Below, piece by piece: positions 42,477 through 51,201 of a stretch of DNA of 55,486 nucleotides (its first letter is position 1; each line of letters begins with the position of its first letter). Source of the DNA: CAIJXO01 sp041308645 (GTDB lineage Bacteria; Patescibacteriota; Minisyncoccia; Phycocordibacterales; GWA1-40-21). The stretch lies in the NCBI GenBank assembly GCA_041308645.1, contig JBFZBC010000013.1, positions 1-55,486 of the forward strand, in the 5' to 3' direction. The translations under genes were made by a program, and so were the position numbers. The notes below the pieces were generated by a model. It did not search any database. It was not told the origin of the DNA and was given only the letters and a program-made list of their open reading frames with translations.

Positions 42477-44006
42477 TTAACGGTGTTTTGGTGTTACCCA
42501 AAAACCCATATACCTACCAAACATTAACCTAGTTTGGGCATCCAAGGCTGGGATAGCTCCAAAGATTGTAACTGTTAATGGTACAAAAATCCACTGAACT
42601 ATCATAAAGATATTCTGCTTCCAAGATATTCCATCTGGCCGTGGTGGTAAAAATGAAATAGAAATAGCTGCTGAAGTGACCAAGCCAAACATGGCTAAAA
42701 TCATTAAATTTCTGGTGAGAATTGGTAAATTGTAAGACAAAACAGTGCTTTGAAAATGTCCCCCACCAATTATGATGGGCAACCAGCCGAGTAAAAAAAT
42801 CATTATAGGATTTGTAGCCCAAGACCAAAATCCTTCAATTAAGATAAAAGTAAATCTGAACTTTTTATAAAAAGGGATTTTTTTGTTTTTTATAAAACCA
42901 AACAAAGCATACGGCATATTCTCCACTCCCCACGCCCACCGCCTTTGCTGTTTATAAATACTCTTTATTGTCTGCCAGAGATTGTAATCAAGATTGGCAT
43001 CCATAGAAATAGGGTAAGACATTGGCACCACTTGATAATCACCATTACGCACTAAAAATGAGTTCCAAAAAATACGCGAATCCTCAGACACCATATTTTT
43101 TTGCCAATAACCCATTTCAAACAGATTTTTAAAACAAAGAGAGTGAGAGGAAAAAGTGGAAAGCCTCTCCGGACGCTCCTGTTGGATCATTTGCCAAAAA
43201 GTACCAGAAACGGCCACTACCCGTGACAGAGCTGGAGCTTGCCAAATATTGTTATGATAAAAAGGCACTGGCTGGAAAGATGATTTGAATGGTTCCTCAG
43301 CTGTTAAAAAATTCCAAGTTAAGCATTCAAAATACTGCGGATAAATAACTGTATCTATATCAAAAGCGGAGACCAAAACATCTTCATATTTTATTTGATT
43401 TTTATCTAAAATTTTTCGTCTTGCCTGTTCGGCGGCATATGCAATATTTGAACCCTTACCTCCCATCTCCCCTGATAAGCCACTAGGATGCCTAGTAATT
43501 AAAAAATGCCCAAACTGTGTTGCATAATATTGACGCATCTTCTCAGCTATTTCAATGGCCATCTGGCCAGCCCTCTCTTCAATGGCTAAAATAACAATAA
43601 ACTTTTTCTTGTCATATTTTGAAGAAACCAAAGAATCTAAACTGTAGCGAATCACTAATTCACTTTCATTATAAAAAGGTAAAAGAACCATTTGATGAAT
43701 ATGATCATATTTTAAATTAACAAGCATCTTTCTCCAATCCAAATTCATATTGTGCTTCATCTTTTTCCAATTTTGCCTCAGATGGATAGATAAATAAACT
43801 GTCTTTAAAAGCCAATAAAGATCAAAAACAATGATAAAAATTGCCGCCCAAAAGGGCAAAAAATATGAAATGATAATTGTACCCAAAATTGTTGTCCAGG
43901 ATAAAAACCCCGGCAATATTTCCAGTAACCGATAAATCAGCCAGTCTGTTCCCTGCAAATCTGTCGCCCGCCCTACTCTATAATATGGCGTGTTTTTATA
44001 CTCCAT
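42477..44006 (-). CDS. Polytopic family 2 glycosyltransferase
   Basis: The 509-residue membrane enzyme has two N-terminal helices (about 33-75), then a GT-A catalytic domain and three or four C-terminal helices. The catalytic features are the acidic motif VSAFDIDTVIYPQYF (DxD-like), a later SEDSRIFWN acidic residue pair and the processivity-type motif QQRRWAWGVENMP. The NESELVIRYSLDSLVSS start of the domain is also typical. Such enzymes transfer sugars from nucleotide donors to lipid or polymer acceptors at the membrane. It begins the operon with the PEGA protein gene. Substrate not predictable. Confidence 0.88.
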   Translation of the reverse strand: MEYKNTPYYRVGRATDLQGTDWLIYRLLEILPGFLSWTTILGTIIISYFLPFWAAIFIIVFDLYWLLKTVYLSIHLRQNWKKMKHNMNLDWRKMLVNLKYDHIHQMVLLPFYNESELVIRYSLDSLVSSKYDKKKFIVILAIEERAGQMAIEIAEKMRQYYATQFGHFLITRHPSGLSGEMGGKGSNIAYAAEQARRKILDKNQIKYEDVLVSAFDIDTVIYPQYFECLTWNFLTAEEPFKSSFQPVPFYHNNIWQAPALSRVVAVSGTFWQMIQQERPERLSTFSSHSLCFKNLFEMGYWQKNMVSEDSRIFWNSFLVRNGDYQVVPMSYPISMDANLDYNLWQTIKSIYKQQRRWAWGVENMPYALFGFIKNKKIPFYKKFRFTFILIEGFWSWATNPIMIFLLGWLPIIIGGGHFQSTVLSYNLPILTRNLMILAMFGLVTSAAISISFLPPRPDGISWKQNIFMIVQWIFVPLTVTIFGAIPALDAQTRLMFGRYMGFWVTPKHR

Positions 44007-44129
44007 TTGTGCTTAATATTACGCATTTTTGCCAAAAAAACAAGGTAAAATTGTTTCTTCATAGACCAATCATATTAAAAAATAGATAAAATAACAATCA
44101 ATTTTTTCCATTAATTTAATAACGTGTAC

Positions 44130-44279
44130 AGAATAATACAAGAAAATATCCTACTTCACAGACAAGGGAATCTCCACATAGAAAGTGGTACCTTGACCAC
44201 GACCTGCTGATTCGGCCCAGACCTTACCACCATGACCTTCTACTATCTTCTTTACAATATATAAGCCATAACCGGTACT
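44130..44279 (-). pseudogene. Duplicated 3' end of histidine kinase gene (copy A)
   Basis: These 150 bases match 44989-45138 (the end of the kinase gene plus 21 bases beyond its stop) with about four differences. The two that fall inside the coding part are silent, so the copy still encodes STGYGLYIVKK through the terminal LSVK and stop. Upstream of it the frame stays open for only about 15 unrelated codons before a stop, with no ATG. It is the remnant of a second kinase gene or a tandem-duplication scar. The rest of the 337-base gap between the genes at 42477-44006 and 44344-44892 shows no gene. Confidence 0.85.
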
Positions 44280-44343
44280 AGTCACTTCTACGACTACCTC
44301 AACAAAAACTACCGTTAACAATTAAAAAAAATAATCCACTGTA

Positions 44344-44892
44344 TTAAAAAGTCGCAAATTTATTTACTAAGACAGATGATGACTGCGTTTTTTGATTCTT
44401 TAAGATCAAATCAGAATATGAAAAAGGAACAACTTTTTCTGAATCAATCTTTAATAATTTTAATACTTCATTAAACTCTATAAGGCCTTTTTGTTTAGAA
44501 ATATTTTTAATAACTGTTTCTAATTCTAAAAAATTTCCCAATCTCATAACCTTATCTAAATGAATTCTTGTATTTTTATATATCCACAATTTTCTTAATT
44601 TATCCACAATACACAAAACTTTCTTTTGTTTTAACAAATCTTTTTTTTCTTTTTTGCTAATTTCTTGAATCTCATACTTCGACTCTTTCCGACCAAGGAT
44701 CTCATCCCGGCTGTAAGATATTTTCTGTATCTCTTTTCCATTAATCTCTCTAATTTTTTCTTTATAAATTCCTAGACTAAGGTAATAATCAGTTTGATGC
44801 ATATCATACTTGTACACAGCTTGAGTTTTTTCTATGATATTTATAATACCATCAATATCCTGTATTTTTACCTTTATCTCAAAATTTTTCAT
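44344..44892 (-). CDS. CYTH-domain protein (class IV adenylate cyclase-like)
   Basis: The 182-residue protein begins MKNFEIKVKIQDIDGI, the EXEXK-like strand of CYTH phosphohydrolases (here EIKVK). Further CYTH signatures are QTDYYL, KIREING, SYSRDEILGRKESKYE, and VDKLRKLWIYKNTRIHLDKVMRLGNFLELETVI. CYTH proteins bind triphosphates in a beta tunnel; members include CyaB adenylate cyclase, thiamine triphosphatase and inorganic triphosphatase. The exact substrate is not predictable. Its ATG overlaps the stop of a truncated upstream frame (ATGA). The whole segment 44280-44988 is bracketed by the 150-bp direct repeats, so it may have arrived or been displaced by recombination. Confidence 0.8.
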   Translation of the reverse strand: MKNFEIKVKIQDIDGIINIIEKTQAVYKYDMHQTDYYLSLGIYKEKIREINGKEIQKISYSRDEILGRKESKYEIQEISKKEKKDLLKQKKVLCIVDKLRKLWIYKNTRIHLDKVMRLGNFLELETVIKNISKQKGLIEFNEVLKLLKIDSEKVVPFSYSDLILKNQKTQSSSVLVNKFATF

Positions 44893-44988
44893 AATTTACT
44901 ACCCTTAAAAAAATCAATTCCTTGTGCTGCTCCTGTAAAAAAGGCTTTGCCGTGTTTCTCTACAAGATCCTTCAAGTCTAGAATAAAT
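44889..44988 (-). pseudogene. C-terminal fragment of an unknown gene upstream of the CYTH gene
   Basis: A frame ending DLKDLVEKHGKAFFTGAAQ...FFKGSKL stops with TGA at 44889-44891, overlapping the CYTH start codon as in an operon. It cannot be followed upstream past the boundary of repeat copy B at 44989, where the sequence becomes the kinase gene end. It looks like the cut-off tail of the CYTH gene's former operon partner. The parent family is not recognised. Confidence 0.55.
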
Positions 44989-45138
44989 AGAATAATACAA
45001 GAAAATATTCTACTTCACAGACAAGGGAATCTCCACGTAGAACGTGGTACCTTGACCACGACCTGCTGATTCGGCCCAGACCTTACCACCATGACCTTCT
45101 ACTATCTTCTTTACAATATATAAGCCATAACCGGTACT
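44989..45138. repeat. 150-bp direct repeat, copy B
   Basis: Spans the last 43 codons of the histidine kinase gene plus 21 bases downstream of its stop. Copy A at 44130-44279 is in the same orientation, 859 bases away. Confidence 0.9.
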
Positions 45139-46611
45139 TTGAACATTTACTCTCAATGATTCTTCACCTCTTCCTCCCTCTTTAAATAGTTTTCCTTTAT
45201 CATCCTCAGATAAACCTATTCCACTGTCTATTATAGAAAAAGATATTTTCTTTCCATTAGTTTTAAGATTTACTTTTACAAAACCGGAAATTGTGTATTT
45301 TATAGAATTATCAATCAGATTTTTTATTACTTGAGTCAAGTGTAATTTATCAATCTTAACAAAGATCTTTTCTTGTGGCAGATTTATTTCTAGATTAAGA
45401 CCTTTCTTCACGGCATTATCTTTAAACATTTCAGCTATCCCTCTCACAAATTCAGTAAAATCCGTTTCTTCAAAATTATATGTCATCTTACCACTTCTTA
45501 AGCTTGAAGCATGAAGAATTTCTTGGACCATGGCCACCGCCTGATTATCAGAGTCCATCCCTTGCTCCACAATCTCCTTAACTGGACCTGATACTTCACC
45601 CACATCCCCTTCTAAAATGGAAGAAAAAACCATCTTTGACTTAGTAAAGAAACCTTTAACTTGATGAGTGATAAAGCGGATCAAAAGTTGTTGATTATTA
45701 TTGGCAATTTCAAGTTCCTCCCGTAAGGCCACCTCCTTTTTCACACTTCGAATAATGATAAGTCCCAACCAACCAGAAATAACCAAAGTAATAGCGGTCA
45801 AAATTCTATTCACATTACTCTGGATAAAGAAAAACTGTGCCCCAATAAGTATCAGTAACGCCCACACAAGTGCCTGTGTCGCCAGTAATTTAATATCAAA
45901 GGTTTTAAACCGTACAATCATATAAGCTAGGAAAGCCATAAATATGACCATCCCAAATAAACCGTAGAATTCAATATTATAATTTTCTAAATAACTGGCA
46001 ATATACCCAAGAGAAAGAAACAATAATAAGAATAATTCCAAACCAATAGCCATAAAAATAGCCTCTTTTTTTGTTATATTTATTTTTTTCCACCAACTGG
46101 ATATTAATAACCCTAAAATACCAGTCATCGCCAGCCCACCAACAATATAATAATAAGTAACCAAATAAATATTATTGATTGCTTCACAATTAACTAGGTC
46201 AAAATATTTAATATTTAAAATTGTTGGTGTTAATATTAGAATTGGTAACAAAGGAGAAAAGATTAGTATTTTCTTAATTAGATTTAAATCTCTTTGAAAC
46301 ATGAAGACATAAAAAAAGTAAAGAGTAAGTATCGCTATTAATGCTGTCAAAAGCGGAAAAAACGCCCAAACAAAAGAAATAATCAAGGAGGTGTCATTTA
46401 CCCAAGCAATTAAATTAAAAAATACCCAAACTGAGAAAAAAACAGAGATAAATAGTAATATTTTACTAACTAGATTCTTACTTTTTACGTAGACAAATAA
46501 TCCTAAAATCAGTGCGATCAATACTGCTGGAATATGAGTATAATAAAGCAATCTCGGTGCTTCACTCGTAATTATTAAGTATGTAGGATGCCAAGATTCT
46601 ATACAATACAT
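45010..46611 (-). CDS. Membrane sensor histidine kinase
   Basis: The 533-residue protein has about eight N-terminal membrane helices (residues 20-280), like the 7TM-type sensory regions of orphan kinases. The dimerisation/phosphoacceptor region is LLIRFITHQVKGFFTKSKMV, with the presumed phosphohistidine near residue 313. The ATPase domain has N box NLIDNSIKYT (near 432), G1 DSGIGLSEDDKG and G2 STGYGLYIVKKIVEGHGG. No response regulator gene is next to it, so its partner must be elsewhere. It starts three bases after the methyltransferase stop. Its 3' end is duplicated at 44130-44279. Confidence 0.92.
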   Translation of the reverse strand: MYCIESWHPTYLIITSEAPRLLYYTHIPAVLIALILGLFVYVKSKNLVSKILLFISVFFSVWVFFNLIAWVNDTSLIISFVWAFFPLLTALIAILTLYFFYVFMFQRDLNLIKKILIFSPLLPILILTPTILNIKYFDLVNCEAINNIYLVTYYYIVGGLAMTGILGLLISSWWKKINITKKEAIFMAIGLELFLLLFLSLGYIASYLENYNIEFYGLFGMVIFMAFLAYMIVRFKTFDIKLLATQALVWALLILIGAQFFFIQSNVNRILTAITLVISGWLGLIIIRSVKKEVALREELEIANNNQQLLIRFITHQVKGFFTKSKMVFSSILEGDVGEVSGPVKEIVEQGMDSDNQAVAMVQEILHASSLRSGKMTYNFEETDFTEFVRGIAEMFKDNAVKKGLNLEINLPQEKIFVKIDKLHLTQVIKNLIDNSIKYTISGFVKVNLKTNGKKISFSIIDSGIGLSEDDKGKLFKEGGRGEESLRVNVQSTGYGLYIVKKIVEGHGGKVWAESAGRGQGTTFYVEIPLSVK

Positions 46612-46614
46612 ATT

Positions 46615-47313
46615 TTATTTAATTATAATTGGTACAAGCATGGTGTCAACCTTCCAATACTCACAATTTTTAGGGGGTGATACCTTACACACACCACAAT
46701 TAATGTTTTCATTTTTAAAACCACTTTCTTTTAGCTTTTCCAAATGAACCTTACCAAACTTTTTTATTTCATCAGAGTAATAAGTAAATACGCCACCCTT
46801 TTTTAATTTTTTATAAGCAAACGGAAAAAAGAAAAAATGATTTTGATAAAGCTCCTTGTCGCTTAATGGGTATGTATCAAAAAGAATACCGTCTAACGAT
46901 CCATTAGGTATTTTATTTATCATCTCTTCCCAAAAACCCTCAAAAACCTGGACTTTATGTTTAGCTTTTTTTCCAAATTCTCTAGCTCTTTTTGCGACTT
47001 CTCTATTTGCTTCTATTATTATATGTTTTTTTATATCTTCTTTTTGAATAAATTTAGCTGATATTGCCATACCAAAACCAAGTTCAAGAATAATCCCCCC
47101 TTTTGAACATGCAATCTTTGCTAACTCCTTCATATATGGAGTTTCCCAATCTTCCATTACAGCGCAACCAAAAATTTTAAGATCATGCTTAGTAAATTTT
47201 GCTGGAGCTTTTAACCACTCAGATTTTTTAAAATCAATTTCCCCACTGTTTGATTTTTTGTATTTTTTTTCCCAATCAGGAATTTGTGATAAAAATTTTT
47301 TTGTTTTCTTCAT
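46615..47313 (-). CDS. Class I SAM methyltransferase, GAMT/RMT2-like
   Basis: The protein has about 232 residues from MKKTKKFLSQIPDW; the start is set by TGGTATAAT lying exactly six bases before this ATG. A further ATG 16 codons upstream would lie before the promoter. Motif I GGIILELGFGMAISAKFIQ binds S-adenosylmethionine; the acidic end of strand 2 is HIIIEANREV; motif II/III SLDGILFDTYPLSDKE resembles the guanidinoacetate/arginine methyltransferase group (ILFDTYPL). CXXC-like CGVCKVSPPKNC lies near the C-terminus. The substrate is unknown. Co-transcription with the kinase gene is likely (three-base gap). Confidence 0.82.
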   Translation of the reverse strand: MKKTKKFLSQIPDWEKKYKKSNSGEIDFKKSEWLKAPAKFTKHDLKIFGCAVMEDWETPYMKELAKIACSKGGIILELGFGMAISAKFIQKEDIKKHIIIEANREVAKRAREFGKKAKHKVQVFEGFWEEMINKIPNGSLDGILFDTYPLSDKELYQNHFFFFPFAYKKLKKGGVFTYYSDEIKKFGKVHLEKLKESGFKNENINCGVCKVSPPKNCEYWKVDTMLVPIIIK

Positions 47314-47448
47314 TTTCCTATTATACCACCCAAAAGTTAAATGACAATCAAAATTCCTCATCTAAAATAAACCAACAAAATAATATGACGGTTATTTCCA
47401 GTGGTATTTACAGGAGAAAATTAATAAATTAAAAAAGAGGAAGTAAAA

Positions 47449-48702
47449 TTAAAAATCCCCAATACCAGCTAGGAGTAGCCTTTTATCAGCTAAATATTTT
47501 TTAATAAAAGAATTTACATCATCAACGGAAATTAGCTTTAATATATCAACATATTGATCTATTAAAATTGGTTTGGACTCGCTGGTAAGCCTTTTCATCA
47601 TAAACGTTTCAACCCAATAACCAGCCGTCTCTGACTGAAATCTAATATCTCTAATAATATTTTTCTTAGCAAATTCAAGCTCAAGCTCACTAACTCCAGT
47701 AGAAATTATTTTTGATAATTCATCTTTAATTATTCCTATAACCACCTTTGTATTAGCCACCTTACAATTGGTATTTATTGAGAATCCAGAATATTCTGAG
47801 TTAATAAATAAATTCGAGTTTACACCATAAACCAACCCTTTCTTACTTCTAAGCGCTTTATATAATCTTGAAGTATTATTTTGGCCAAAAATAGTGTTAA
47901 AAATATTTGCTGGCACTATATCTTTTTTATCTCCTATCGTATTTATTCTAGTACCTAAAAATAAATAATTTTGCTCACTATTAGATGATTTTTTAGTTAA
48001 TTCCTTTTTTTCATCAAAAATGGGCGTAACATTGTTTAGGATATCTATAGGCCTTCTTGATTTATTTATCTGATTTAATGAATCAATAACCGTCTTCTTA
48101 TTAAAATCTCCAGAAATAAAGTATGCAACTTGCCCATTTATTAGATATTTATCACGGTAATCTATTAAATCCTGTCGTGTAATTGCTCTTACACTCTCAT
48201 CAAATCCTAAAACAGGATTTTCAATATTTGTGCCCTGAAAAAGCAATGAGAATGATAGATCATAAATATGCTGGGCGGGATTTGAGATTTTTCTTGTTTG
48301 TTCAGCAAGAATTACCTTTCTCTCCATATTCACACTGTCCTGAGTAAAAAGTGAATGATTTAGTAATTGATCCACAACTTCAAACATTGCCGACGAATCT
48401 GCTTTATCAGCTAAATCAATAGTGAACCATAAATTTTTATAGTAAGTATAGGCGTTTTTTCTCCCACTTATTTCCTGAACCCTTTGATTAATAATATCTT
48501 TTGTTGGATACTTTTCTGTTCCTGAAGCAAAAAGATGTTCACAAAAATGAGCTAGACCTGGTTTATCTCCGTCAAATTGGGAACCGGCATAAAAATAAAC
48601 TCTAAAATATATAGGAGAATTCGGTTTGTAAAAAGAATAGAGTTTTACATTATTTACCAAAGGGGTTTCTTCAAACTCTACCCCAAAATTTTCTAATTTC
48701 AT
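47449..48702 (-). CDS. M16-family zinc peptidase (pitrilysin-like)
   Basis: The 417-residue two-domain protein has the inverted zinc motif HFCEH near residue 50 (LAHFCEHLFASGTEKYPTKD) and the third zinc ligand expected about 76 residues later in ERKVILAEQTRK. The second half contains the non-catalytic M16 domain (LVYGVNSNLFINSEYSGFSINTNC and the helix LEFAKKNIIRDIRFQ). The size fits single-chain subunits of bacterial M16B peptidases, which act as dimers on small peptides or as processing peptidases. No signal peptide is present. A 14-bp hairpin lies about 65 bases upstream. Confidence 0.92.
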   Translation of the reverse strand: MKLENFGVEFEETPLVNNVKLYSFYKPNSPIYFRVYFYAGSQFDGDKPGLAHFCEHLFASGTEKYPTKDIINQRVQEISGRKNAYTYYKNLWFTIDLADKADSSAMFEVVDQLLNHSLFTQDSVNMERKVILAEQTRKISNPAQHIYDLSFSLLFQGTNIENPVLGFDESVRAITRQDLIDYRDKYLINGQVAYFISGDFNKKTVIDSLNQINKSRRPIDILNNVTPIFDEKKELTKKSSNSEQNYLFLGTRINTIGDKKDIVPANIFNTIFGQNNTSRLYKALRSKKGLVYGVNSNLFINSEYSGFSINTNCKVANTKVVIGIIKDELSKIISTGVSELELEFAKKNIIRDIRFQSETAGYWVETFMMKRLTSESKPILIDQYVDILKLISVDDVNSFIKKYLADKRLLLAGIGDF

Positions 48703-48766
48703 ATATCATAGTAATGATAACATGAATACTTATTAAATAAAAATATTTTAATTATATTTAATATTA

Positions 48767-48800
48767 TACCCCTCATTACAATTTCTTGTAATGAGGGGTA
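48767..48800. other. 14-bp perfect hairpin upstream of M16 peptidase gene
   Basis: TACCCCTCATTACA (48767-48780) pairs with its reverse complement (48787-48800) around ATTTCT. There is no T-run. The minus-strand side abuts a TATAAT (48763-48768) that could be the peptidase promoter, so the palindrome may be an operator, or the terminator of a transcript from the 48824-48898 region. Confidence 0.6.
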
Positions 48801-48823
48801 AGGTTGTACAAATATCGTTAGAC

Positions 48824-48898
48824 TCAATCTGGGCAGTCGCTACCACCGCCATCGTCATCACCGTCTCCGGGGGAGGGGCAAAAGTCAAACCAGGTCAA
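48824..48898 (-). other. Possible 24-residue Asp/Gly/Cys micro-ORF
   Basis: In the 307-base gap between the M16 and ATP-grasp genes, a GC-rich island can encode a peptide ending GDGDDDGGGSDCPD with two cysteines and a stop at 48824-48826. The only in-frame start is a TTG without a Shine-Dalgarno. Composition is unlike the surroundings. It may be a remnant of a larger secreted-protein gene or chance. Confidence 0.25.
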
Positions 48899-48971
48899 AT
48901 TTAATCATTTTTATTTTTTTAAACACAAAACCCCTATTTACTATATTTTTTTAGGATTTAGACTTAAAAAG

Positions 48972-49000
48972 TTGTCTTAGGGACAATAGTATATTATACT
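48972..49000 (+). promoter_or_regulatory. Promoter of ATP-grasp gene
   Basis: -35 TTGTCT (48972-48977), a 17-base spacer and -10 TATACT (48995-49000). A TTGTC/GACAA inverted repeat covers the -35. The predicted start is about three bases before the ATG at 49010. Confidence 0.65.
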
Positions 49001-49009
49001 TTATAAGTA

Positions 49010-50311
49010 ATGAACATCTTATTTATTTCAAGTGAGTGTATTGCTGGAAATCTGGCTATTTTACTTAAAAATGAAGGTCATATTGTCAAGCTTTTTATTA
49101 AAAATAAGGATCATCGCCAGGACTTTGATAATTTAGTGGAAAAAGTCACTAATTGGAAAAAGGAATTAAAGTGGGTCGGTAAGGATGGATTAATTATTTT
49201 TGATGATGTGGGTTGGGGAAAAACACAGGATAATTTACGTAAAAAGGGTTATAAAGTCTTTGGTGGTTGTGAATTGGGTGATAAAATGGAGCAAAAAAGA
49301 GAATTTGGTCAGAAAATATTTAAGGAATGTGGTTTGAGGACGGTAGAGCTCAAAGATTTTGATGATATTGAGGAAGCTATCTTTTTTATTAAAAATAATC
49401 CTAAAAAATGGGTGGTAAAATGTAATGATCACTCCAATAAATTTTTAACCTACATTGGTGAATTTTCATGTGGTAAGGATGCGGTGAGTGTTTTAAAAAA
49501 TTATTTTAATAATAGATATATAAATAGAGAGAAAATTACTTTGCATGAGAGAATTGATGGTATAGAGATGGGCGTTGGGAGATATTTCAATGGTTCAGAC
49601 TGGGTAGGACCTATTGAGATAAATTTTGAGCATACAAAAATGTTCCCCGGTGATGTAGGCCCAGTAACCAGTGAAATGGGTACACTTGCTTGGTATGATA
49701 GTGATGAGAAAAATAAACTGTTTGTTGAGGTTTTAAATAAATTAAAACCCTATCTTCAGTCAATTAATTTTCGGGGTGATTTTGAAATAAATTGTATAGT
49801 AAATGAAAAAGGGGCTTATCCACTTGAGGTAACAGCTAGAATGGGGACACCGATTGTCCACCTTCATAGTGAATTACATAAATCTCCTTGGGGTGAGTTT
49901 TTATATGCAATTGCCTCAGGTAAAAAGTATGATTTAAAATATAAAAAAGGATATGGCATTGTGAATTTAATTGCTACTCCACCATTTCCTTATGGTAAAA
50001 AACATAGTAAGGAGACATTATATGGAGTGAATGTTTATTTTGATAATCTTAATAATAAGGAATTGCAAAGTTTACATTTTGAGGGAGTATCAGTGAGGGT
50101 GGGAAAAGATAGCGGTCAATATTTTATATCAACTGATGATGGTTATATTGCTTATACCACAGCAGTGGCAGATAAGGTTGAAAAAGCCCGTATGGCTAGT
50201 CTGGAAATTATAAAAAAAATTGTTATACCCAAAGCTTTTTATAGAAATGATATTGGTAAAGAGTTTGAACAACAAATTCCAGCTTTAAAAAAGTGGGGGT
50301 ATATTAAATAA
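49010..50311 (+). CDS. ATP-grasp ligase related to PurD (GAR synthetase)
   Basis: The 433-residue protein has an N-terminal Rossmann-like preATP-grasp domain (MNILFISSECIAGNLAILLKNEGH...DGLIIFDDVGWG). The ATP-grasp domain includes KKWVVKCNDHSNKFLTYIGEF and LHERIDGIEMGVGRYF, and GDFEINCIVNEKGAYPLEVTARMGTP matches the metal-binding E/N segment of PurD. The C-terminal blade (YGVNVYFDNLN...GYIAYTTAVADKVEKARMASLEII) matches the PurD C domain. No other purine genes are present, and the substrate residues of true PurD are not obvious, so it is a PurD-like carboxylate-amine ligase of unknown substrate. Its mRNA should be almost leaderless. Confidence 0.78.
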   Translation: MNILFISSECIAGNLAILLKNEGHIVKLFIKNKDHRQDFDNLVEKVTNWKKELKWVGKDGLIIFDDVGWGKTQDNLRKKGYKVFGGCELGDKMEQKREFGQKIFKECGLRTVELKDFDDIEEAIFFIKNNPKKWVVKCNDHSNKFLTYIGEFSCGKDAVSVLKNYFNNRYINREKITLHERIDGIEMGVGRYFNGSDWVGPIEINFEHTKMFPGDVGPVTSEMGTLAWYDSDEKNKLFVEVLNKLKPYLQSINFRGDFEINCIVNEKGAYPLEVTARMGTPIVHLHSELHKSPWGEFLYAIASGKKYDLKYKKGYGIVNLIATPPFPYGKKHSKETLYGVNVYFDNLNNKELQSLHFEGVSVRVGKDSGQYFISTDDGYIAYTTAVADKVEKARMASLEIIKKIVIPKAFYRNDIGKEFEQQIPALKKWGYIK

Positions 50312-50325
50312 ATAAGTAAAAGAAA

Positions 50326-50354
50326 ACCGCCTCTGGGATTATCCATGAGGCGGT
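50326..50354. terminator. Terminator between ATP-grasp gene and converging membrane gene
   Basis: ACCGCCTC (50326-50333) pairs with GAGGCGGT (50347-50354). AAAA before and TTTT after allow use in both directions. Confidence 0.85.
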
Positions 50355-50376
50355 GTTTTAAAAAGGTTTTGTTCAC

Positions 50377-50991
50377 TTAGGCAATTTGATTTGCCTGTTT
50401 TTCTTGCTTCCCGCTAAACTTGCCGATAATAAAACCAGCAATTGCGAGAATAATAAGTGCTGAACTCAGAATTGTAATTGCAACACCAAGCTTTGCCCCC
50501 ATTGTTTCAAGAATCCTTACTCCTGACCAACAAACTGTTGCCCAGAAAAGGTTGCTTATAAGCAGTGCGATGAAGAAGTTTTTCCAATCCTTCTTTGTCA
50601 TCTTACCGTACTCATGTGCGCCTTCACGCAGGAATATCGTTACAATAAACGGATCCTGTGCGACGGACAGAATAACAAGCTGTACCAACTGGCTTTTCTT
50701 GAAGAATCGAGCGATTATACGATTCGCTTTAGAATTCTCAAGTTCACGTGCCTCTTTTAGAGTCTCAATTCCTATCCAATCTTTACTAGACCAGTCATAG
50801 AATTTAAGAGTCAGAAGACAAATGAGTGCTGACAGGAAAAGCATAATTATCAGTCCGATAATGAATCCTTGTGTACCCATTACCCAAGGATACAGAACAC
50901 TGTCAAATCCCTGAATGGTTACTTGATTGGCGGTGAGGCCAATAAGCATAATACCAATCCGCTTCTTCCAAGAAACTTTAGATGTAGCCAT
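50377..50991 (-). CDS. Four-helix membrane protein, unknown function
   Basis: The 204-residue protein has helices at about 11-32, 38-61, 134-156 and 164-188, and a polar middle segment (ETLKEARELENSKANRIIARFFKKSQ) followed by VILSVAQDPFIVTIFLREGAHEY. Translation is well supported by AAAGGAGG seven to eight bases before the ATG. No named family is recognised. The DNA is less AT-rich than the neighbouring genes, suggesting different origin or expression level. Its promoter and leader hairpin closely match those of the zinc-ribbon gene at 51769-51981. Confidence 0.7.
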   Translation of the reverse strand: MATSKVSWKKRIGIMLIGLTANQVTIQGFDSVLYPWVMGTQGFIIGLIIMLFLSALICLLTLKFYDWSSKDWIGIETLKEARELENSKANRIIARFFKKSQLVQLVILSVAQDPFIVTIFLREGAHEYGKMTKKDWKNFFIALLISNLFWATVCWSGVRILETMGAKLGVAITILSSALIILAIAGFIIGKFSGKQEKQANQIA

Positions 50992-51020
50992 TTAAGGCCT
51001 CCTTTCTTTTTTTTATTTTA

Positions 51021-51084
51021 AGGAACTTCTACCTAGGACATCCTAGATACATATAATTATAGCATACTTTGCAAAAAAAAGCAA
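51021..51084 (-). promoter_or_regulatory. Promoter and hairpin leader, copy 1
   Basis: On the minus strand: -35 TTGCTT (51079-51084), a 17-base spacer, extended -10 TGCTATAAT (hexamer 51056-51061), then the hairpin CTAGG-ATGT-CCTAG (51033-51046), the motif GTAGAAGTTCCT and, further on, AAAGGAGG before the ATG at 50991. The hairpin and following motif recur upstream of the gene at 51981 with compensatory base changes. Confidence 0.7.
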
Positions 51085-51201
51085 GTAATAAGGCTTCCTA
51101 TAAAATATGCCTATTTATAAGGTTTTTATCAGATAATAATACAATATGAAAAGCTAGACAAAAGACCAGTAAATAATCAAAAAAAAGGATAGTGAGGAAA
51201 A

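Noticed and set aside
44130..44340. An intact second histidine kinase gene
   Set aside because: Only the last 43 codons are present; the upstream frame closes after about 15 codons and has no start codon or kinase motifs.
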